NCBI RefSeq assembly: GCF_021272205.1
Contig: NZ_JAJSDX010000003.1
Span: 248,001 to 312,000 of the forward strand
Origin: Pantoea sp. Mb-10
GTDB lineage: Bacteria; Pseudomonadota; Gammaproteobacteria; Enterobacterales; Enterobacteriaceae
Reading direction: 5' to 3'
DNA: 64,000 nucleotides
Each line of letters starts with the position of its first letter. The first letter of the stretch is position 1. A program made the translations under genes and the position numbers. Under the pieces are notes generated by a model. It did not search any database. It was not told the DNA's origin and was given only the letters and a program-made list of their open reading frames with translations. This document shows positions 44,767 through 53,588 of this stretch, in pieces.

Positions 44767-45435
44767 TTAAATCGGAAAGAGTGGATGGTTAAACAGGCGC
44801 GTCAGCCAGCCCGCCGCGTTCGCATCGCTGAGCGCGCCGCGTCCGGCATAGGTGATACGCGCATTGGCAATGCGCTGTGAAGAGAGGCTGTTGTCACGTT
44901 CAATGTCGTCGGCGCGGACCAGCCCGGTGACGCGCACATATTCATCGCCCTGATTCAGGGTGAGCCACTTTTCGCCGCGTATCAGCAGTATCCCGTTCGG
45001 CAGCACCTTGTGCACCGCCACCGAGATGGCGCCACGCAGCATGTTCTGCTGGGCAGACGTGGCATTGCCGTTAAAATTCCGGTTGCCTTTCACCGCGCCG
45101 CTCAACTGTTCGAAGGTTTGTCCCAGCAGTGACGGCGCCCCCACCTCAAGCGCATTTTTTTTGCCGAAGTTCGTGCGGGCCTGCTTGCTGGACTGCGTGG
45201 ACTCTTCCAGGCGCACGGTGAGGATATCCCCGACGCGATAGGCACGCCGATCCTGCATCAGCGACCACGCGTAATTGGCCTGATAAAGTCCCCCGCTGTG
45301 CGCCTGAGGCGCGGGCTGCTCCCACGCCTCAGGCGGAGCAAAGGCGGCATCGTCTTTGTGCGCCAGCAGCGCCGGGCTTTCACACCCGGCCAGCAGCAGC
45401 AGTAGCGCCAGGCGGGTTGTTTTCATCAGTTTCAT
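44767..45435 (-). CDS. lfgH: LfgH, L-ring lipoprotein (FlgH-like)
   Basis: 222 aa. Lipobox LLLAGC (about residues 14-19) marks an outer-membrane lipoprotein. FlgH blocks [40 protein letters not shown] and the terminal [20 protein letters not shown] are present. Two possible starts (MKLMKTT or MKTT) lie 9 bases apart. Confidence 0.94.
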   Translation of the reverse strand: MKLMKTTRLALLLLLAGCESPALLAHKDDAAFAPPEAWEQPAPQAHSGGLYQANYAWSLMQDRRAYRVGDILTVRLEESTQSSKQARTNFGKKNALEVGAPSLLGQTFEQLSGAVKGNRNFNGNATSAQQNMLRGAISVAVHKVLPNGILLIRGEKWLTLNQGDEYVRVTGLVRADDIERDNSLSSQRIANARITYAGRGALSDANAAGWLTRLFNHPLFPI

Positions 45436-45486
45436 GGATCATTTCTGTGTTGAAGAGCAAACGGAAGACGCGCTTCCGCCCGAAAA

Positions 45487-46272
45487 TTACATCTGCTGCG
45501 TGACAAACTTCAGCATGTCATCAGCAGCCGACACCATTTTGGCGTTCATCTCATAGGCGCGCTGGACGGTGATCATCTCCACCATCTCCTCCACCACCTG
45601 CACGTTCGATCCTTCGAGTGAGCCCTGTTCCAACTGCCCAAACGCCTCTTCACCGGGCACGCCCTCTACCGCTTCGCCGCTGGCGGCGGTTTCGCGGTAT
45701 AGGTTGCCGCCAATGGACTCCAGGCCAGCCGGATTCACGAAGTTCACCAGCGTGATCTGGCCCAGCTCTACCGGTTCGGCTTCACCTGCGACGCTGGCGC
45801 TTACCGTGCCATCTTTGCCAATGGTGAGCGTTTTACTGCCTTCTGGCAGCGCGATTTGTGGAATCAGCGCAAGCCCTTGCGCATTAGTCAGCACCCCGTC
45901 AGCGCTGATTTTCAAATTGCCGGCGCGCGTGTAAGCGATATCGCCGCTGGCGGTTTCAACCTGCAGAAAGCCCTGTCCGGTAATGGCCACATCCAGCTCC
46001 TGCTGGGTATTACTCAGAGTGCCCTGCGTAAACTGCTTCTGCGTTCCCACAATTTTGACGCCGCTACCAAACTGCACGCCGCCGGTGGCGGCGCTACTTT
46101 GATCCAGCTGACTGCCCGGCGCGCGCTGAGTTTGGTAGAAAAGATCCGCAAAAATGACGCGATCGCGCTTAAAACCCGTGGTGTTTACGTTTGCCAGATT
46201 ATTTGAAATGGCGGCCATTTTGGCGTCCTGTGCCGCCAGGCCGGTTTTACTGACCCAAAGAGCAGGATTCAT
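45487..46272 (-). CDS. lfgG: LfgG, distal rod protein (FlgG-like)
   Basis: 261 aa from the ATG of MNPALWVSKTGLAAQD (AAAAGGAAAATGTG ahead; a GTG one codon upstream is less likely). N-terminal ISNNLANVNTTGFKRDR and C-terminal LEGSNVQVVEEMVEMITVQR are the rod/hook family signatures; length matches FlgG (260). Confidence 0.95.
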   Translation of the reverse strand: MNPALWVSKTGLAAQDAKMAAISNNLANVNTTGFKRDRVIFADLFYQTQRAPGSQLDQSSAATGGVQFGSGVKIVGTQKQFTQGTLSNTQQELDVAITGQGFLQVETASGDIAYTRAGNLKISADGVLTNAQGLALIPQIALPEGSKTLTIGKDGTVSASVAGEAEPVELGQITLVNFVNPAGLESIGGNLYRETAASGEAVEGVPGEEAFGQLEQGSLEGSNVQVVEEMVEMITVQRAYEMNAKMVSAADDMLKFVTQQM

Positions 46273-46284
46273 CACATTTTCCTT

Positions 46285-47016
46285 TTAGCTTGCACGAAGC
46301 AGACGATTTCCCGACTGCGCGAGGGTGTCTGCGGCTTTCATCATTTTGATTTGCGCCTCAAACTGGCGGCTAAGGGCCAGCGTCTGCACCATTTCATTGA
46401 CGGTCGACACATTGCTGGCTTCCAGATGCTCACTGACAATCTGCACCTGCTCGCTGTGCGCGGCGGTGGCCCGGGGGCCAACCAGCCAGCCGTCATTGTT
46501 TTTACGCAGCTGCGCGTCCGGCAGCGACACCAGCTTGATGCGCGCAACGTCCTGCGCGGCGGCGACGTTGCCGTCTTCGGGGATCACGGTAATGGTGCCG
46601 TCGTTGCCAATCGCCAGCTGGGAAAACGGCGGCAGCTGAATCGGCCCGTCTTCGCCGAGCAGGGGTTTTCCGCTGATAGAGAGATTGCCCATGTCGTCGA
46701 TATCAATGTGGCCATTGCGGGTATAGCGCTCTCGCCGCCCGTCGCTGACCGCAATCAGGCCCGCACCCTGAACGGCAATGTCCAGTTCGCGTCCGGTCTC
46801 CTGCAGCGTCCCCGCCGCCATATTGATACCGCCGTTTTCGCTGCTGACCAGGTAACGGCTGGCGTATCCCGCCCCCGCCACCGCCGTGGCGGTAGCGCGC
46901 TCCAGGTCGGCGCGGAACCCTTGGGTATTGGCGTTGGCCAGATTGTTGGCGTGAATGCGCTGCTGCACCAGGCTGCGGTTTGCGCCGCTGACGGCGGTAT
47001 AGATCAGGCGATCCAT
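46285..47016 (-). CDS. lfgF: LfgF, proximal rod protein (FlgF-like)
   Basis: 243 aa. MDRLIYTAVSGANRSLVQQ, NNLANANTQGFRADLE and the C-terminal LEASNVSTVNEMVQTLALSR identify FlgF. Two bases separate it from lfgE, an operon arrangement with likely coupling. Confidence 0.94.
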   Translation of the reverse strand: MDRLIYTAVSGANRSLVQQRIHANNLANANTQGFRADLERATATAVAGAGYASRYLVSSENGGINMAAGTLQETGRELDIAVQGAGLIAVSDGRRERYTRNGHIDIDDMGNLSISGKPLLGEDGPIQLPPFSQLAIGNDGTITVIPEDGNVAAAQDVARIKLVSLPDAQLRKNNDGWLVGPRATAAHSEQVQIVSEHLEASNVSTVNEMVQTLALSRQFEAQIKMMKAADTLAQSGNRLLRAS

Positions 47017-47018
47017 AC

Positions 47019-48209
47019 TTACAGCGCCTGGAACAGCGCGTTCATCATCGCGTCGTTGGTGGAGATAACTTTGGTGTTCGCCTGATAGTTACGCTGGGCG
47101 CTCATCAGACTCACCAGCTCAGCGGTCATCTCTACGTTGGAGTCTTCCAGCGCGTTAGATTTAATGCTGCCATTCAGCCCCGTTTTTGGCGCGCCAAGAA
47201 TCGGTTGCCCGGAGGCGTTATTGGCGGACCAGGCGGTGCCATCCTGGGCGTCCAGCCCGTTGGGATTGCTGAAGTTTGCCAGCACCAGCTGCCCCTGTAG
47301 CAGGCGCTCACCGTTGCTGTAAGTGGCGTAAATCTTGCCGTCATCGTCAATCTGTTCGCCGTTTTTTTCCCCGGCGGCATAGCCATTGGGGCCATTTTTA
47401 GCGACGTTGAACGCCGATCCAAACTGGCTGCTGCCGGTGTAATCCAGCGCGATACTCAGCGGATCCGCCCCGCCGATGGCGGCACCGAGGGGGGTGGGTC
47501 GGGTGGGTAAGGTCAGTGCGCCGGCGGTGTTAAACGTCAGCGGCTGGCTTGCGGGCGTCGCGGGCTGGCCGTCGACGAAATAGTGGGCTTCCCACTGGTT
47601 ATCCGCGGTTTTAACAAAAAATTGCTCCAGGGTGTGCTCCCGGCCCAGCGAGTCGAACACTTTGCTACTGTAGGTATTGTTGTAGGAAGTGCTGTCGTTC
47701 TTGTCGAAGGTCGTCGTTGCGGGCAGCGCGCTTTTCGCATCGAGGTTGCTCACAAAACTCAGGCTATCCGTGGCTTTAGCGGGAAGATTACCCGCATTGA
47801 TGCGCAGATCGCTCACCACGCCCGTTTGCAGTTGCCCGCTGGCATCCACGCCATAGCCCTGCAGGCGTTTGCCTTGATTGTTGATAAGAAAACCGGTGCT
47901 ATCCACGCCCATGTAGCCCGCGCGGCTATAGCTGATGCTGCCGTCGCTGTCCTGGGTCATGAAGAAACCGCTGCCGGCGATCGCCAGGTCAAGCCCGCGC
48001 CCGGTGGCGGTGATGCCCCCGTTTTGCGTGATGCTCTGCGAGAGGCTATTTACGCCTACGCCCAACGGCTGGCCGCCCGCGTACAGCGAGGAAAACTCCG
48101 CCCGCATGGATTTGTAGCCCACGGTCCCGCCGTTAGCGATATTGTTGCTGATGGCGCTCAGCTGTTTTGTCACGGCATTGAGGCCGGATGTAGCAATGGA
48201 AAAACTCAT
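47019..48209 (-). CDS. lfgE: LfgE, hook protein (FlgE-like)
   Basis: 396 aa. N-terminal ISNNIANGGTVGYKSMRAEF, central hook domains, and C-terminal NALEDSNVEMTAELVSLMSA with QRNYQANTKVISTNDAMM. Length close to FlgE of E. coli (402). Confidence 0.95.
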   Translation of the reverse strand: MSFSIATSGLNAVTKQLSAISNNIANGGTVGYKSMRAEFSSLYAGGQPLGVGVNSLSQSITQNGGITATGRGLDLAIAGSGFFMTQDSDGSISYSRAGYMGVDSTGFLINNQGKRLQGYGVDASGQLQTGVVSDLRINAGNLPAKATDSLSFVSNLDAKSALPATTTFDKNDSTSYNNTYSSKVFDSLGREHTLEQFFVKTADNQWEAHYFVDGQPATPASQPLTFNTAGALTLPTRPTPLGAAIGGADPLSIALDYTGSSQFGSAFNVAKNGPNGYAAGEKNGEQIDDDGKIYATYSNGERLLQGQLVLANFSNPNGLDAQDGTAWSANNASGQPILGAPKTGLNGSIKSNALEDSNVEMTAELVSLMSAQRNYQANTKVISTNDAMMNALFQAL

Positions 48210-48218
48210 GATAAGTCC

Positions 48219-48890
48219 TTAGGAAAAGTGGCGTGACGACGTATCACGCTTGCTGTCGAACTGACGGAGCTGGTTGTAATCGACATCCCCCAAGCCGGTG
48301 ATATTGAGCTTGGCTGCACCGGTCTGGGCGTCGAATCGCACGCTATTAACAATGCCGGCAATCTCAATGCCAATGCCGCTCTCGGCGGTGTCGGTCACGA
48401 CGCTCAGGCTGTAGTCGCCTTCGGCCAGGCCCAGCGCCGTCGGGTCGATCGTGAAGGGCACATCGCCCGGCTTCTGACTGCCCAGATCCAGCGTGGTGAC
48501 GTTCCCGGTGCTGTCTGTCATCTGCAACGTGACGTTGCTCGCCGCATGCTGCAGCGTGAAGCGGCCTTCCACCTTCTGCCCGTCCAGCTGAACGCGCTCG
48601 TTCTGGGCGAACACGCGCTGACCGGGCAAATTCGACATCCCCAGCATGTGTAGATTTTCGCCGGCATAAAACAGCGCGGTCAGGGTCTCTTTCATCCCCT
48701 GCATCGACTCCATCTGCGACATCATGGAGAGCTGGTTGATGTAGTCTGCGCTGTCGGTAGGATTGGTAGGGTCCTGATTCTGGATCTGTGCCACCAGCAG
48801 GGTGAGAAACAGATTACTGACGCTGCCGTTTTGCTGCGGCGCTGAAGGGGTGCCCTCGCCGCCAGTGCGGCTGTTGTCCACGCGCATCAT
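48219..48890 (-). CDS. lfgD: LfgD, hook-capping protein (FlgD-like)
   Basis: 223 aa. N-terminal NLFLTLLVAQIQNQDPTNPT with DYINQLSMMSQMESMQGMKE is the FlgD signature; the rest is the FlgD Ig-like/tudor region (LGLAEGDYSLSVVTDTA). Starts with an overlap on the lfgC stop. Confidence 0.94.
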   Translation of the reverse strand: MMRVDNSRTGGEGTPSAPQQNGSVSNLFLTLLVAQIQNQDPTNPTDSADYINQLSMMSQMESMQGMKETLTALFYAGENLHMLGMSNLPGQRVFAQNERVQLDGQKVEGRFTLQHAASNVTLQMTDSTGNVTTLDLGSQKPGDVPFTIDPTALGLAEGDYSLSVVTDTAESGIGIEIAGIVNSVRFDAQTGAAKLNITGLGDVDYNQLRQFDSKRDTSSRHFS

Positions 48891-49315
48891 CCGCCCTCAC
48901 CCAGACGCAGCAGACTCTGCTGCATGCTTTTGACGCTGTTCAACACCTCTACGTTGGTTTCAAAGTTTCGCGAGGCAGACATCATGTCGGCCATCTCCTC
49001 TACGGTATTGATATCAGGATAAAAGACGTGCCCCCGGGCGTTCGCCAGCGGGTGGCCGGGTTCATAGCGCCGTATCGCGCCGCCGCTCTCCACCACGTCC
49101 AGCACCTGAACGCGCGCGCTGGCCAGCGCGGATGAGGACACTAAGCCGCTTTTTTCATACAGCGCCGCAAACACTGGCCGCCGCGCTTTGTAGGCTGCCG
49201 CCTCGCTGGAAGCCGGAGAGTCTGCGTTCGCCAGGTTACTGGCGATGGTGTTCAACCGCACGGTCTGCGCCGTCATAGCAGAAGCAGAAACGCGGTAAAT
49301 ATCATTAAAAGACAC
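48887..49315 (-). CDS. lfgC: LfgC, proximal rod protein (FlgC-like, GTG start)
   Basis: 142 aa beginning with GTG (reads MSFNDIYRVSASAMTAQ) with AAGGGAAATAACC in front. RLNTIASNLANADSPASSEA and EEMADMMSASRNFETNVEVL are rod-family motifs; length matches FlgC (134-140). Confidence 0.93.
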   Translation of the reverse strand: MSFNDIYRVSASAMTAQTVRLNTIASNLANADSPASSEAAAYKARRPVFAALYEKSGLVSSSALASARVQVLDVVESGGAIRRYEPGHPLANARGHVFYPDINTVEEMADMMSASRNFETNVEVLNSVKSMQQSLLRLGEGG

Positions 49316-49317
49316 GG

Positions 49318-49668
49318 TTATTTCCCTTCGATGGCCTGATGAAGGCCGCTGAATTTACCGCTGAGAAAGCGCAAGCTGGTTTGGTAATCCAGCGCGTTTT
49401 TCGCAAACTCAGCCTGTTCAACATTGAGCGTCACGGTGTTCCCGTCGGCTGCCGCCTGGTAGGGCACCCGAAAGCGAATTTCCGGCGGCAGGTCAAAACC
49501 ACTTTTTTGCATTGCACGTTGCATCTCAGCGGCGAAATCAATATCTTTAGCCTGGAAATTCGGGGTATCCACATTTGCCAAATTGGCCGTTAACAGCTCT
49601 GCTCGCGAAAGTCGAAGCTGTAATGCGGCGGGATGCACCCCCAAAGCCTTGTCAAAACTTATCCCCAT
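49318..49668 (-). CDS. lfgB: LfgB, proximal rod protein (FlgB-like)
   Basis: 116 aa from MGISFDKALGVHPAAL, chosen for CAGGAGGACGAA in front; a longer frame would start upstream of the predicted sigma-54 start site and is excluded. ANLANVDTPNFQAKDIDFA is the FlgB signature. First gene of lfgBCDEFGHIJKL-lafW. Confidence 0.94.
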   Translation of the reverse strand: MGISFDKALGVHPAALQLRLSRAELLTANLANVDTPNFQAKDIDFAAEMQRAMQKSGFDLPPEIRFRVPYQAAADGNTVTLNVEQAEFAKNALDYQTSLRFLSGKFSGLHQAIEGK

Positions 49669-49703
49669 TTCGTCCTCCTGATACGTGATGTCTACACGCT
49701 TAA

Positions 49704-49718
49704 GCAATACGCGTGCCA
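49704..49718 (-). promoter_or_regulatory. Sigma-54 promoter of the lfgB operon
   Basis: Minus-strand TGGCAC-GCGTA-TTGC, followed by TT, agrees with the RpoN consensus at every fixed position. The start is predicted near 49692, 24 bases before the lfgB ATG and after an alternative upstream start codon, which is thereby ruled out. Confidence 0.92.
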
Positions 49719-49750
49719 ACTATTTAACGTATTGATTTTAGAGGATTAAA

Positions 49751-50518
49751 ATGAAAATCACGCCCGCAGCACGGAATCCCCGTTTCCGCTTCCTCCCGCT
49801 TGGCCTTCTGCTGTTATCCGTCCCGCTGATGGCTGCCCAGCCTGCGCCGAAAAGTGCGCGCAAGCAGGTTTATCAGCAGGCGGTTGCGCTGGCCTCAGCG
49901 GACCTGTCGCGCATTGGTCAGGTACACAACTGGCCAACCTTCACCAGCAAGCTCAACGTCTTCATTCCCGGCGAGGTAGACGCCCTGGCGCGCTGTGCCC
50001 GCCCGCTGACGTACGCGTTGCCAGCCGGGAACACCGCGCAGCTGGCGAGGCTGCGCTATGACATTCGCTGCGGCGATCCGCAGGGCTGGGAGCTCACGGT
50101 AACGGTCAAGCCCGACGTCTGGCTGCCGGTGCTGGTCGCTAAAAAGGGGCTCACGCGCGAGCACGTGCTGACCGCCAGCGATGTGGTGATGAAAAAGCGC
50201 AATGTCGTGACGCTGCGCGACGGCTTTATGACTCAGCCCGATGAGGCTATCGGCTTGATGTTGAAAAAACGGGTGCGCGAATTCCAGGCGATTACGCCCG
50301 CGCACCTGACGCAGCCGCTGTTGATTTCGCGCGGCCAGCAGGTGCTCATGCTGGCGGAACAGGACGGCGTGCAGGCAAAAATGCTGGGAGAGGCGATGAA
50401 AAACGGGCGCAAAGGCGAGATCATCAAGGTACGCAATGTGCAAAGCCGAAAGACGGTGAGTGCCCAGGTCGCCGATCGCGGCGTGGTGCGGATGCTGATG
50501 GCGCCAGGCACGCCCTGA
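49751..50518 (+). CDS. lfgA: LfgA, P-ring assembly chaperone (FlgA-like)
   Basis: 255 aa. Sec signal peptide (about 1-29, FLPLGLLLLSVPLMAAQ-P), then a periplasmic SAF/FlgA domain ending in the conserved SRKTVSAQVADRGVVRMLM. Needed for P-ring (LfgI) assembly. Divergent from lfgB; first of lfgAMN. Its 5' codons overlap the candidate LafK site of lfgB. Confidence 0.93.
   Translation: MKITPAARNPRFRFLPLGLLLLSVPLMAAQPAPKSARKQVYQQAVALASADLSRIGQVHNWPTFTSKLNVFIPGEVDALARCARPLTYALPAGNTAQLARLRYDIRCGDPQGWELTVTVKPDVWLPVLVAKKGLTREHVLTASDVVMKKRNVVTLRDGFMTQPDEAIGLMLKKRVREFQAITPAHLTQPLLISRGQQVLMLAEQDGVQAKMLGEAMKNGRKGEIIKVRNVQSRKTVSAQVADRGVVRMLMAPGTP
49771..49789. promoter_or_regulatory. Candidate LafK upstream site of the lfgB promoter
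   Basis: Inverted repeat ACGGAA-N7-TTCCGC, centred about 88 bases upstream of the predicted lfgB start and inside the first codons of lfgA. Eleven of the twelve arm positions equal the site upstream of lafB. Role inferred. Confidence 0.55.
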
Positions 50519-50529
50519 CAGGCGGAATT

Positions 50530-50556
50530 TAAGTTTCCGCATGACCGTGTCGTTAT
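50530..50556 (+). promoter_or_regulatory. Sigma-28-type (LafS) promoter of lfgM
   Basis: TAAGTTTC, 11 bases, GTCGTTAT. Same shape as the lafA promoter (TAAG.T.C-N11-G.CGTT.T). Lies in the 71 bases between lfgA and lfgM, so lfgMN can be made both by read-through and from this promoter, as for flgM in Salmonella. Confidence 0.65.
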
Positions 50557-50589
50557 GCAGGGGCATGCTGAAATCGACGTGAGGACATA

Positions 50590-50862
50590 ATGAAGATCAA
50601 CCCGAACGCTACACCCGTCACCCTGGGCACGCCGTCCCTCGCCACCGTGCAGGATGTCGCCGCTTCCGCTGACGCGCCCTGCGTACCGCACACGCCTGCT
50701 GAAGACGCCGGTCGACTGCAGACCGCCCGCGATCAACTGCGTGACATGCCGGAAGTGGATGCCCCCTTCGTCAGTGCCATGCAGGATGCGCTCAAGGCTG
50801 GCCAACTGCGGGTAGACACGGCGCAGCTGGCGCAGGCCATGATGGACTTTTACCGTAAATGA
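50590..50862 (+). CDS. lfgM: LfgM, anti-sigma factor (FlgM-like)
   Basis: 90 aa small FlgM family protein, disordered Pro/Ala-rich N-half and a helical C-half (FVSAMQDALKAGQLRVDTAQ, LAQAMMDFYRK) that should bind LafS. Exported once the hook is complete, freeing LafS. GTGAGGACATA precedes the ATG; its TGA overlaps the lfgN start. Confidence 0.88.
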   Translation: MKINPNATPVTLGTPSLATVQDVAASADAPCVPHTPAEDAGRLQTARDQLRDMPEVDAPFVSAMQDALKAGQLRVDTAQLAQAMMDFYRK

Positions 50863-51290
50863 GTGACACCCGTGAGCACGTCAAAGCCCTGCTACTGGAT
50901 ATTAAACACGATACGCAGCGCTACGATGCGCTACGGCTATTACTGCAGCAGCAGCGAGACGCCATGATCGGGTGTAATACAGATACCATTCAGCAGGTTA
51001 ACGCCGCGCTACTGCCGCTTTACCAGCAGCTCGCGGGCTCTGCGCAGCGTCGTAGCGATATCCTGCAAACGCTGAGACTCGCAAACGACAGCCAGGGCAT
51101 GGCGCAGCTCCTGCGCTACCTGCCCGTCTCGCTGGCGCAGCAGGTGGAAAGCTGGTGGCGCACGCTGGAAAACAACGCCCGGGCGTGTCAGCAGTTAAAC
51201 GAACGTAATGGCATCTTGCTGACGATGCAGCAGGAAACCCTGGAAAGCCTCACCGGCGAGCCTTCGCGCACCTTTCTTTATACCCGCTAA
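50859..51290 (+). CDS. lfgN: LfgN, export chaperone (FlgN-like)
   Basis: 143 aa helical protein, FlgN position and length; long amphipathic coiled-coil (about 5-60). Expected to escort LfgK and LfgL to the export gate. ATGA overlap with lfgM. Confidence 0.85.
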   Translation: MSDTREHVKALLLDIKHDTQRYDALRLLLQQQRDAMIGCNTDTIQQVNAALLPLYQQLAGSAQRRSDILQTLRLANDSQGMAQLLRYLPVSLAQQVESWWRTLENNARACQQLNERNGILLTMQQETLESLTGEPSRTFLYTR

Positions 51291-51295
51291 AAGAA

Positions 51296-51315
51296 TGCCG
51301 CGCCGATGCGCGGCA
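51296..51315. terminator. Hairpin between convergent lfgN and lafV
   Basis: Perfect 8-bp stem TGCCGCGC/GCGCGGCA with CGAT loop between the two stops. T runs are missing, so it may act as a weak bidirectional terminator. Confidence 0.55.
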
Positions 51316-51321
51316 CACCTC

Positions 51322-52224
51322 TTACTTCAACAGAGATAATCCCACCAATAGCGCATTATCCTTCTCTGGCGTGGGCAGCGCCTCACGATGCCAGGCGGCC
51401 AGCAGGGCCACCAGCTTAGGCTCGTCCACCTCACACCCGGCGGACAACAGCTGGCCGACTAACAACTGAAGGCTAAAGACGCTTTGGCACAGCTGCAAAA
51501 ACGCCCTTTCCCATTCCTCTGGATCACTGCCGGGAAAAACGTGGTGCCACACGTACCACCGGAGATAGTTACGCCACAGCGTGTCGTGTTCGGCCAGCCA
51601 GGCGTCGAACGGGATATTCGCGCGCTGCGCGCTCAACTCGCCGAGCAGACGCGCCTCTTCCAGTGAACGCAATTCGCTCAGGATCATCATCAGCATCGTG
51701 CCGGTTCGCGCGTCGAGTGTGGCATCCAGCCGTCGCGATCCCAACTGACGCATAGCGGCTATCGCATAGCTATCAATAAGGGGTAAGGTGGCAAAGGCCT
51801 CCCTGAGCACACCGCCTTCCATCAGCGCCTGCAACTCATCCCCCAGCGCGTGGATAGCCTCTGCAGTCGGCACCTGCTGGCCGCGGCTGATTAAGATGCC
51901 GAGCGCATACAGCGTTTCATTCAGCGGGCGTGCGCTATTGAGCAGCGTGCGGTAGACCTGTTGGTTAAGCGCGTAGAGACGTGGGCAACAAGGGGACAGC
52001 GGTAGCGGTTCGGTGGTCTCGATGTGCATATCGAACGCATGGGCATCACGTAAAATCACCGCCGCGGCGCTGTCGCAGCGCAGATCCCAACTGAGGCGCT
52101 GCTCATTCTGCCAGCGTATCTGGTGCAGCGGTTTTTGCCCCTGGCAACCGGAACAGGTGCAGGACCAGTGCGAAGCCGCCTGCTGCACAATATAGCCAGG
52201 CGTAAAAAGATGGGCGGTATTCAT
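51322..52224 (-). CDS. lafV: Flagellin lysine-N-methylase (FliB-like, LafV)
   Basis: 300 aa. The N-terminal Cys cluster SCTCSGCQG and a second CC at about residue 80 (LSPCCPRLY) suggest the iron-sulfur site of FliB-type methylases; the C-terminal NYLRWYVWHHVFPG segment resembles the conserved end of that family. Shorter than Salmonella FliB (401). It would methylate lysines of LafA. The start overlaps the GT2 stop (ATGA), so the two modification genes are coupled to each other and to lfiJ. Assignment rests on motifs and locus position. Confidence 0.72.
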   Translation of the reverse strand: MNTAHLFTPGYIVQQAASHWSCTCSGCQGQKPLHQIRWQNEQRLSWDLRCDSAAAVILRDAHAFDMHIETTEPLPLSPCCPRLYALNQQVYRTLLNSARPLNETLYALGILISRGQQVPTAEAIHALGDELQALMEGGVLREAFATLPLIDSYAIAAMRQLGSRRLDATLDARTGTMLMMILSELRSLEEARLLGELSAQRANIPFDAWLAEHDTLWRNYLRWYVWHHVFPGSDPEEWERAFLQLCQSVFSLQLLVGQLLSAGCEVDEPKLVALLAAWHREALPTPEKDNALLVGLSLLK

Positions 52225-53588
52225 ACAAACTCCTGTGAGCCGGCTTGGGGCACAGCGCCAATTTTGCGGAAAAAGCGCGCCGTTGCCGGTTCGCCATTGA
52301 TGGTTTCATTGTGGAAAAACAGACCGGGATAGAGCGCAAACCAGCGCAGATCGGCGGTGATAAGGTGGTTATCTGCGTCGGGGTGCGCCAAACGCGCCTG
52401 AAGCGCGGCGTAGGCCGGCTGGTTCACGCAGCAGGCCAAATGCGGCAGCGCCTGAGCGTGTGCCGCCACCACTCCGGGCAGCTGGGTCAGCGGCCAGCCG
52501 GCCATCAGTTCAGCGCCCAAATGGAAACCGTCCCAGCCAACGTGGGGCAAGGCGCGCAGGAGTCGGTTCAGCGCATCGATACCGCGTTGATGACGGATCC
52601 ACGTCATACGACTATCCAGTAACAGATAGTTCGGCCAGCTTTCCTGCTGCGCGCGTTGCAGGACCGCCGCGTGGGTTAATCGCTCATGCGCCAGCGGTGC
52701 CATAGAGATCAGACGCCCCGCAGGCAGACCCGCATCCAGCAGCTGCTGGCGCAGCGCGGCGTTTTCACCAATCAGCACCACGCGATGGAAAAAGCCCCAG
52801 TCTGGCTGCTGCGAGAGCGGCGCCTGATGCAGACGCTGATAAAAGCTGCGCAGCAGGGGGTCCGGCACGGCCTGTTCCAGCGTGATGGCCTGGGCTTTGC
52901 TGCTCGCCAGCACAAAGTCTTTGTCAAAGGTGTTACGGCTGTGCGACACGCACAGAATGCTGCGCCACGGGTCAAGCTGCAGCACCGGCACCGTAAAGCC
53001 ACGGGTAAAGCTGCCCTCTTCGCCCAGCGTCACGCGATCGTCATAGCGATGGCTGCGCAGATAGTTGCGGTGGTAGGCGAATGTGCCGTTCAGGGCGTGG
53101 CGCGGCCCGGCGCTGACGGTCATAAAAATCTGATTGATATGGCTGTACCACACCGGCAGGGTGTCGCAACCGGCAAACAGGGCGTTATGACGGCGCATCT
53201 CGTTAACGGTGTAGCGGATTTTATCCGCAGGGTAGAAATCATCGTCGTCCATGCAGATGATGTATTCGCCCTGCGCCAGCGCGTTAAGGCGGTTGCGTTT
53301 GGCACCAATCGGCAAACGCTCCGGCAGATGAAAGTAGCGTACCCGTTCGGGATAAGGCGCGTAGCGCGTCAGTTCTGCCACCCATTCAGCGTGGCTGTGC
53401 GGTGAGTCATCAAGGATCACCAGCTCACGCCGTTCGGCAGGATAGTCCTGGTACTGAAACATGTAGAGCAGGTAAGGCAAAAACTCGGCGCGGTTATAGG
53501 TTGGCGTCACCACGCTCACCAACGGGAACGTCTCTGGCAACGCGCTCGGATGTCGCGACATCAGCGCGGTAAACAGATCGCGGCTCAT
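52221..53588 (-). CDS. Family 2 glycosyltransferase in the Flag-2 operon (candidate flagellin glycosyltransferase)
   Basis: 455 aa. N-terminal GT-A domain (about 20-230): VVTPTYNRAEFLPYLL, LVILDDSPHS (nucleotide), IICMDDDDFYP (DXD) and LGEEGSFTRG (catalytic acid region). The C-terminal 200 residues are of unknown fold and may bind the protein substrate. Its start overlaps the lfiJ stop (ATGA), placing it in the basal-body operon, so LafA glycosylation is the simplest role. It has no membrane segment, in line with cytosolic modification before export. Acceptor and sugar are unknown. Confidence 0.8.
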   Translation of the reverse strand: MSRDLFTALMSRHPSALPETFPLVSVVTPTYNRAEFLPYLLYMFQYQDYPAERRELVILDDSPHSHAEWVAELTRYAPYPERVRYFHLPERLPIGAKRNRLNALAQGEYIICMDDDDFYPADKIRYTVNEMRRHNALFAGCDTLPVWYSHINQIFMTVSAGPRHALNGTFAYHRNYLRSHRYDDRVTLGEEGSFTRGFTVPVLQLDPWRSILCVSHSRNTFDKDFVLASSKAQAITLEQAVPDPLLRSFYQRLHQAPLSQQPDWGFFHRVVLIGENAALRQQLLDAGLPAGRLISMAPLAHERLTHAAVLQRAQQESWPNYLLLDSRMTWIRHQRGIDALNRLLRALPHVGWDGFHLGAELMAGWPLTQLPGVVAAHAQALPHLACCVNQPAYAALQARLAHPDADNHLITADLRWFALYPGLFFHNETINGEPATARFFRKIGAVPQAGSQEFV

